The position numbers and the translations under genes were made by a program. Positions 29,494-32,931 of a DNA stretch of 32,931 nucleotides are shown piece by piece. Position 1 is the stretch's first letter; each line of letters starts with the position of its first letter. The notes under the pieces were generated by a model. The model had not been told where the DNA came from. It did not search any database and was given only the letters and a program-made list of their open reading frames with translations. The DNA comes from Clostridia bacterium. GTDB taxonomy: Bacteria > Bacillota > Clostridia > Christensenellales > CAG-138. The stretch is from assembly GCA_017541305.1 (NCBI GenBank), contig JAFXZJ010000010.1, positions 1 to 32,931 on the forward strand. Reading direction: 5' to 3'.

Positions 29494-29566
29494 AGCCAAT
29501 GCAGGGATTCGAACCCTGGACCTGCGCATTACGAATGCGCTGCTCTACCGGCTGAGCTACATTGGC
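29491..29566 (-). tRNA. tRNA-Thr (CGT)
   Basis: A 76-nt tRNA on the minus strand with encoded CCA (plus 29491-29493). The acceptor GCCAATG pairs fully with CATTGGC and the discriminator is T. The anticodon stem GCGCA/TGCGC encloses TTCGTAA, giving anticodon CGT (threonine, codon ACG). The T-loop is TTCGAAT. Confidence 0.96.
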
Positions 29567-29580
29567 TTGCACAGTTATTC

Positions 29581-29609
29581 ATTATAACAGATTCAAAGCC
29601 CTTTGTCAC
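29581..29609 (-). promoter_or_regulatory. Promoter of tRNA-Thr
   Basis: On the minus strand GTGACA (plus 29604-29609) and TATAAT (29581-29586) are 17 bases apart, directly upstream of the tRNA. Confidence 0.75.
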
Positions 29610-29622
29610 TACCTAAATCACA

Positions 29623-29665
29623 AAAAGAACGGCCCGAAACGAAATATATTTCAATTCGGGCCGTT
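29623..29665 (-). terminator. Terminator of the XRE regulator gene
   Basis: An 11-bp stem pairs 29628-29638 with 29655-29665. The loop contains a further palindrome (GAAATATATTTC). On the minus strand five T follow (plus 29623-29627). Confidence 0.8.
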
Positions 29666-29680
29666 ATGCGGCTGATGCGG

Positions 29681-30130
29681 TCAGCGGCCGTCGTTTTTCC
29701 AATGCTTAAGCAGCGGCAGCACGGCTTCCATATGCGCTCTGACCTGCTCCGGGGGCCAATTATCGTTTGCAAGGTTCTTCACGCAAAAGTCTATGAGCTG
29801 CTCCTGAGTTTCATAGACGAACCTTCCGTCCGAATAGCACCATTTGCAGTAATCCTCGTTTATATCGCCGTCGGGCTCGCGGCTTAAGATCGGGTCTTCA
29901 AGCGGCATCCCGCAGCACTGGCAGAAGAGCTTGCGCGGGGAGCCCAGCAGCGTGTTGATCGAAACGTCATAGAATCTCGAAAGCAGCTTGAGCGTTTCGG
30001 TGTTGGGCAGGGTCTCGCCGGTCTCCCAGCGTGAAACGGCCTGGCGGGTCACGAAGACCTTTTCGGCAAGCTCCTCCTGTGAGATGCCCTTTGATATGCG
30101 CAGATCGCGCAGCACTTCATTTGCGGTCAT
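29681..30130 (-). CDS. XRE-family regulator with C-terminal zinc ribbon
   Basis: A 149-residue protein. Residues 1-60 form a Cro/C1-type helix-turn-helix (LRISKGISQEELAEKVFVTRQAVSRWETGETLPNTETLKLLSRFYDVSINTLL). After a short joint, FCQCCGMPL and INEDYCKWCYSDG give a four-cysteine zinc ribbon of the zf-ribbon_2 type, followed by a helical end (MEAVLPLLKHW). The combination is common in Bacillota as a stand-alone regulator; the ribbon may sense metal or redox state or bind a small ligand. GAGGTG precedes the ATG. It has its own promoter and terminator. Target genes are not evident. Confidence 0.92.
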   Translation of the reverse strand: MTANEVLRDLRISKGISQEELAEKVFVTRQAVSRWETGETLPNTETLKLLSRFYDVSINTLLGSPRKLFCQCCGMPLEDPILSREPDGDINEDYCKWCYSDGRFVYETQEQLIDFCVKNLANDNWPPEQVRAHMEAVLPLLKHWKNDGR

Positions 30131-30160
30131 GTTTCACCTCGATCGATTTTGCTTGAGACC

Positions 30161-30189
30161 AGTATAAACCGCCCGCGGCGCGGATGCAA
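30161..30189 (-). promoter_or_regulatory. Promoter of the XRE regulator gene
   Basis: On the minus strand TTGCAT (plus 30184-30189) and TATACT (30161-30166) are 17 bases apart. A GCAAC/GTTGC hairpin lies just upstream at about 30186-30204 but lacks a good T-run, so read-through from cysK is possible. Confidence 0.68.
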
Positions 30190-30204
30190 GCAACGCGCTG
30201 TTGC

Positions 30205-31131
30205 TCATTCGAATTCCTTTGTCGAAAGGTATTTGGCTCCGCTGTCGGGCAGCAGCGCAACGATGTTTTTGCCCGTGTTTTCGGGCCTTTTCGCAAGCTC
30301 GAGCGCTGCGGATACGGCGGCGCCCGAGGATATTCCAACGAGTATCCCTTCCTCGCGCGCAAGCCTTCGGCCCATTGCAAAGGCGTCCTCGTCGGCCACG
30401 GGCATAACGCCGTCGTAAATGCCCAGCTTCAGCACCTTCGGCACGAAGCCCGCGCCGATGCCCTGTATGCCGTGGGGCCCCGCGACGCCCGCGGAGAGCA
30501 CGGGGGAGGAGGCGGGCTCCACCGCCACCACGGCGATGGAGGGATCGCGCGATTTTAAGTATTCACCCACGCCCGTCAGCGTGCCGCCGGTGCCCACGCC
30601 CGCGACAAATACGTCTATATCCCCGTCCATATCGTCCCAGATCTCGGGGCCGGTGCCGATGATATGCGCCTGCGGGTTGGCCGGGTTTTCGAACTGCGAG
30701 GGGATGAAGCTGCCGGGCGTTTCGGCCGCTATGCGCTCCGCCCTTTCGATGGCCGCGGTCATGCCGCCGGAGCCGGGGGTCAGCACCACCTCGGCGCCAT
30801 AGGCGCGTATCGCCTTCTGCCGCTCCACGCTCATGGTATCGGGCATCACGATGATCACGCGATAGCCGCGCAGCGCGCCTATCAGGGCAAGGCCCACGCC
30901 CGTGTTGCCCGAGGTGGGCTCGATTATCACCGCGCCGGGCTTTATCAGCCTGCGGGCCTCCGCGTCGTCAAGCATATTCAGCGCAACGCGGTCCTTCACG
31001 CTGCCGCCCGGATTGGCGTATTCAAGCTTGGCAAAGAGCCTTGCCCGCACGCCCTCCTCCTTCTCGATATTTTTAAGCTCCAGCATGGGCGTGCGCCCGA
31101 TAAGCTGTTCGGCGGAAGTGAAAATTCGCAT
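30205..31131 (-). CDS. cysK: Cysteine synthase (O-acetylserine sulfhydrylase)
   Basis: A 308-residue PLP enzyme that makes cysteine from O-acetylserine and sulfide. The PLP lysine is Lys46 in PGGSVKDR; TSGNTG (73-78) binds the substrate carboxylate; GVGTGGTLTG is the phosphate loop; and a late SSGAAV completes the fold. The length equals the usual CysK (about 308). A frame runs 15 codons further upstream, but AAGGAGG lies before 31131 and MRIFTSAEQLIGRTPM is the family start. It lies 69 bases after cysE in one operon, so both enzymes could form the cysteine synthase complex. Confidence 0.96.
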   Translation of the reverse strand: MRIFTSAEQLIGRTPMLELKNIEKEEGVRARLFAKLEYANPGGSVKDRVALNMLDDAEARRLIKPGAVIIEPTSGNTGVGLALIGALRGYRVIIVMPDTMSVERQKAIRAYGAEVVLTPGSGGMTAAIERAERIAAETPGSFIPSQFENPANPQAHIIGTGPEIWDDMDGDIDVFVAGVGTGGTLTGVGEYLKSRDPSIAVVAVEPASSPVLSAGVAGPHGIQGIGAGFVPKVLKLGIYDGVMPVADEDAFAMGRRLAREEGILVGISSGAAVSAALELAKRPENTGKNIVALLPDSGAKYLSTKEFE

Positions 31132-31200
31132 ATTTGCCTCCTTGTTTATTGATTGATGGGTATGGCTGCCCCGCATAGATCGGCCTTAAACCGACGATCC

Positions 31201-32163
31201 CTAAATAATATAGTACCACACGGGCTCGCCGCCGGGTTCCTCCTGCTTGGCGGGCTCGTTTTTCTGCCCGCTCTTGAACTGCAGCTCGCGGTTGGACACG
31301 CTCACCCTTGTGCCGGGCTCCACCGAGCGGGTTATGAATGCGTTGGAGCCGATTATGGAATCGTGCCCGATCACCGTATCGCCGCCCAGTATGGAAGCGC
31401 CCGCGTAAATGGTAACGTTGTTTTCAATGGTGGGATGCCGCTTTTTGCCGTGCAGGCGCTGCCCGCCGCGCGTCGAGAGCGCGCCCAGGGTCACGCCCTG
31501 GTATATCTTCACGTTATCGCCTATCACGGTGGTCTCGCCTATCACTATGCCCGTGCCGTGGTCGATGAAGAAATGCCTGCCGATCCGGGCGCCGGGGTGG
31601 ATGTCTATTCCCGTTCTGCAGTGCGCGCACTCGGTCATTATTCGCGGTATCAGCGGCACCCGCAGCTCATACAGCAGATGCGCGATACGGTTGACGGTTA
31701 TCGCGTAAAGCCCGGGATAGGATATGATTATCTCCTCAAGGCTCGAGGCCGAAGGGTCGCCGTCATAGGCGGCGGAAAGATCCATGTCCGCAAGGCCGCG
31801 TATATGCGGCAGACCGGCCATAAATTCCGCGGTGATGCGCTCGGAATCGGCGGGATCGGCCCCCTCGGCGCCGCGCAGAGCGATGGCGATCTGCTCGTTC
31901 AAATGTATCGCAATGTCCTCAAGCAGATTCGAAATGCTGTTTTTAAGATTGTAGATGCGATAGGTGTGATCCCGAAAATACCCGGGGAACACCACCCGGA
32001 AGAGCTTTTCGATAAGCTCCTCGATCACCGCGCCGTCGGGCTGCATGAAGAGCTCCAGACGGTCGATCACGCGCCCGCCGCCGTAATCCGCAAGTATCAG
32101 CTCCTCCAGGCGCTGTATTTCCGCCTCAAAGGGCGCTCCGTTCGGGTTGAATGGTTTTTCCAT
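31201..32163 (-). CDS. cysE: Serine O-acetyltransferase (CysE/EpsC type)
   Basis: A 320-residue enzyme that acetylates serine to O-acetylserine, the first committed step to cysteine. The N-terminal helical part is long, and the C-terminal left-handed beta-helix shows hexapeptide repeats: GIDIHPGARIGRHFFIDHGTG, VIGETTVIGDNVKIYQGVTLGA and HPTIENNVTIYAGASILGG. The catalytic Asp/His region (the FIDHGTG stretch) is intact. The long N-terminus matches the EpsC type. An ATG at 32178 would be only about eight bases from the predicted transcription start, whereas AACGGAG lies five bases before 32163, so that was chosen. It is the first gene of cysE-cysK; no T-box leader is present. Confidence 0.94.
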   Translation of the reverse strand: MEKPFNPNGAPFEAEIQRLEELILADYGGGRVIDRLELFMQPDGAVIEELIEKLFRVVFPGYFRDHTYRIYNLKNSISNLLEDIAIHLNEQIAIALRGAEGADPADSERITAEFMAGLPHIRGLADMDLSAAYDGDPSASSLEEIIISYPGLYAITVNRIAHLLYELRVPLIPRIMTECAHCRTGIDIHPGARIGRHFFIDHGTGIVIGETTVIGDNVKIYQGVTLGALSTRGGQRLHGKKRHPTIENNVTIYAGASILGGDTVIGHDSIIGSNAFITRSVEPGTRVSVSNRELQFKSGQKNEPAKQEEPGGEPVWYYII

Positions 32164-32192
32164 AAAGGCTCCGTTCATTTTATTCCGTGTAT

Positions 32193-32221
32193 ATTATACC
32201 ACTTCCGCCCGACTTATGCAA
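32193..32221 (-). promoter_or_regulatory. Promoter of cysE-cysK
   Basis: On the minus strand TTGCAT (plus 32216-32221) and TATAAT (32193-32198) are 17 bases apart. Transcription would start near 32186, giving a leader of about 23 bases, too short for a riboswitch. Confidence 0.78.
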
Positions 32222-32223
32222 TA

Positions 32224-32496
32224 TCATTCGCACAGACTTCGTTCTATGCCGTCGATGATTATCGCGCGGAAGGGCCCCTCGGGGAATTCGCTCTCATGCG
32301 CTTCCTGCTGACGGAGTATGTCAAAAGTCAGCTTGACCGCCGAAAGCCTGTCCGCGGCCTTTGCCGAATCGTCGGTCAGCACCTCCTCAAGCGTGTCCAG
32401 CGCGGTAAAGCTCAGCTTGTTGATCCTGCGTGAAAGCTTTTGCGTCCCCGTGCGCCGCGGGGCGTTCACTATGCGCAGCTCATCCTGTTCGATAAT
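32224..32496 (-). CDS. Small helical protein with apparent non-canonical start
   Basis: A 90-residue protein if it begins at ATT (32496-32494). The body (KLSRRINKLSFTALDTLEEVLTDDSAKAADRLSAVKLTFDILRQQEAHESEF) is predicted helical and charged. AADRLSAVKLTFDIL loosely resembles helices of small phage-terminase or DNA-binding proteins, which is not enough for a call. GAAAGGAAG sits right before GATATTATC, so ATT, or ATC next to it, is the best-placed initiator. The nearest in-frame ATG (32535) lies inside the predicted promoter. An in-frame GTG nearby (IVN, about 32470) is too far from the Shine-Dalgarno but cannot be excluded. cysE has its own promoter immediately downstream. Confidence 0.6.
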   Translation of the reverse strand: MIEQDELRIVNAPRRTGTQKLSRRINKLSFTALDTLEEVLTDDSAKAADRLSAVKLTFDILRQQEAHESEFPEGPFRAIIIDGIERSLCE

Positions 32497-32523
32497 ATCA
32501 CTTCCTTTCGATTCCTTTATTAT

Positions 32524-32552
32524 ATTATAGCACATATGTTCGTATATGTCAA
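32524..32552 (-). promoter_or_regulatory. Perfect-consensus SigA promoter
   Basis: On the minus strand TTGACA (plus 32547-32552) and TATAAT (32524-32529) are separated by exactly 17 bases. Transcription would begin near 32517, so the start codon of the small gene must be downstream of that point. Confidence 0.9.
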
Positions 32553-32859
32553 GAACGGCTGCCTTCCCGAACACCCAAAACAAAAGGGGCGGCCGAGTCA
32601 AGCACCCCAAAGCTTCTGGGGCGACCGAGTCAAGCACCCCAAACTAAGGGGGGTATTAAGCGAGCGAAGCGAGCGTCGCAAGGCGTCGCAAAACCTTCGG
32701 TTTAGCTAATCGAAAAATGCATGCAAATTTTTCGGAGGCCGTCGCCGCGCCACATGGAGCGTTAAAAAGGGGCAACAGTGTTGCGCCTTTAGCGGAATGC
32801 CGAAGCAGCTATGCTGCGAGGGATAGGCGCGGAATGCGGGCGTAAAAAGGAATGCACGG
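32553..32859. other. Gene-free region dense in hairpins and short repeats
   Basis: I see no gene. It holds a 26-bp direct repeat (32586-32611 and 32618-32643) and small hairpins at 32691-32703, 32711-32734, 32766-32790 and 32805-32817. It also holds recurring short motifs: GCGGAATGC at about 32792 and 32830, and GCG(T)TAAAAAGG at about 32759 and 32840. The character is that of a REP-like cluster leading into the terminal repeat. Confidence 0.65.
32586..32643. repeat. 26-bp direct repeat, period 32
   Basis: Units at 32586-32611 and 32618-32643 read GGGGCGGCCGAGTCAAGCAC and GGGGCGACCGAGTCAAGCAC in their first 20 bases, then continue identically. They differ at one base. Confidence 0.88.
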
Positions 32860-32931
32860 GGCGGACCCTGCCGCCCGTCGATTGCCTCTTTGACCATTCA
32901 CCGGATGGTCAAAGTCGCTGCGCGACCGGCA
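32860..32931. repeat. Structured terminal repeat, right copy
   Basis: Identical over all 72 bases to 1-72, in the same orientation. The outer stem is cut by the end of the window, because its right arm would begin in the last bases. Confidence 0.85.

Noticed and set aside
31153-32433. 426-codon plus-strand frame opposite cysE
   Set aside because: cysE carries clear hexapeptide repeats, and the antisense frame crosses two promoters and the small upstream gene.
1-32931. Complete plasmid or phage genome with terminal repeats
   Set aside because: No replication, partition, capsid or packaging genes are seen, while pgi, rodA, serC, serA and tRNAs indicate a chromosome.

Overview
The window looks like chromosomal DNA from an uncultured, high-GC, Gram-positive spore-former of the class Clostridia (Bacillota). 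A Christensenellales-like affiliation is a guess from style only. The support is: strong Shine-Dalgarno sites at almost every gene, TTGNNN-17-TATAAT promoters, rho-independent terminators, lipoproteins with long Pro/Thr/Ala linkers, and sporulation-type proteins (YunB, a SpoIID-domain protein, a SpoIIQ-like M23 protein). Housekeeping genes (pgi, rodA, serC, serA, feoAB, cysE, cysK) argue against a plasmid. The first 72 bases and the last 72 bases are identical, so the sequence probably ends at two copies of a dispersed structured repeat.

Layout. 1-316: structured repeat and a terminator. 317-3013 (minus): operon of a CPBP-type membrane protease with a long hendecad coiled-coil tail, a small protein with an ArgRS-N-like segment, and a metallo-beta-lactamase-fold hydrolase. 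3184-3954 (plus): membrane-anchored M23 peptidase. 3994-8453 (minus): operon of four lipoproteins, one leucine-rich-repeat protein followed by three paralogues that share a sequence-homogenised block. 8674-10028 (plus): ECF sigma factor and membrane partner, divergent from that operon. 10143-10595 (minus): small lipoprotein. 10681-13333: pgi and rodA. 13451-16176: a second ECF sigma factor, a membrane partner, and a lipoprotein carrying two copies of a domain that also forms the partner's outer part. 16339-18387: serC-serA. 18594-18998: zinc-ribbon protein. 19083-20949 (minus): PAP2 phosphatase and CorA-type transporter. 21134-23181: feoA-feoB. 23182-24093 (minus): DUF4003-like protein. 24218-24886: yunB. 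24888-28200 (minus): SpoIID-domain protein and NagZ-type lipoprotein. 28461-28835: YegP-like protein. 28836-29680: tRNA-Pro(CGG) and tRNA-Thr(CGT) set among hairpin repeats. 29681-30130 (minus): XRE regulator with zinc ribbon. 30205-32163 (minus): cysE-cysK. 32224-32496 (minus): small unknown gene, apparently without an ATG/GTG/TTG start at its ribosome binding site. 32553-32931: dense hairpin and repeat region.

How it fits together. SerA and SerC make phosphoserine, and CysE and CysK turn serine into cysteine. No serB is seen. RodA, the M23 peptidase, NagZ, SpoIID and PAP2 concern cell-wall synthesis, remodelling or lipid-carrier handling, partly in sporulation. The two ECF modules and six predicted lipoproteins other than NagZ suggest a surface-sensing layer. 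The least familiar unit is the 13451-16176 module, in which one outer domain occurs three times across a sigma factor's membrane partner and the adjacent lipoprotein.
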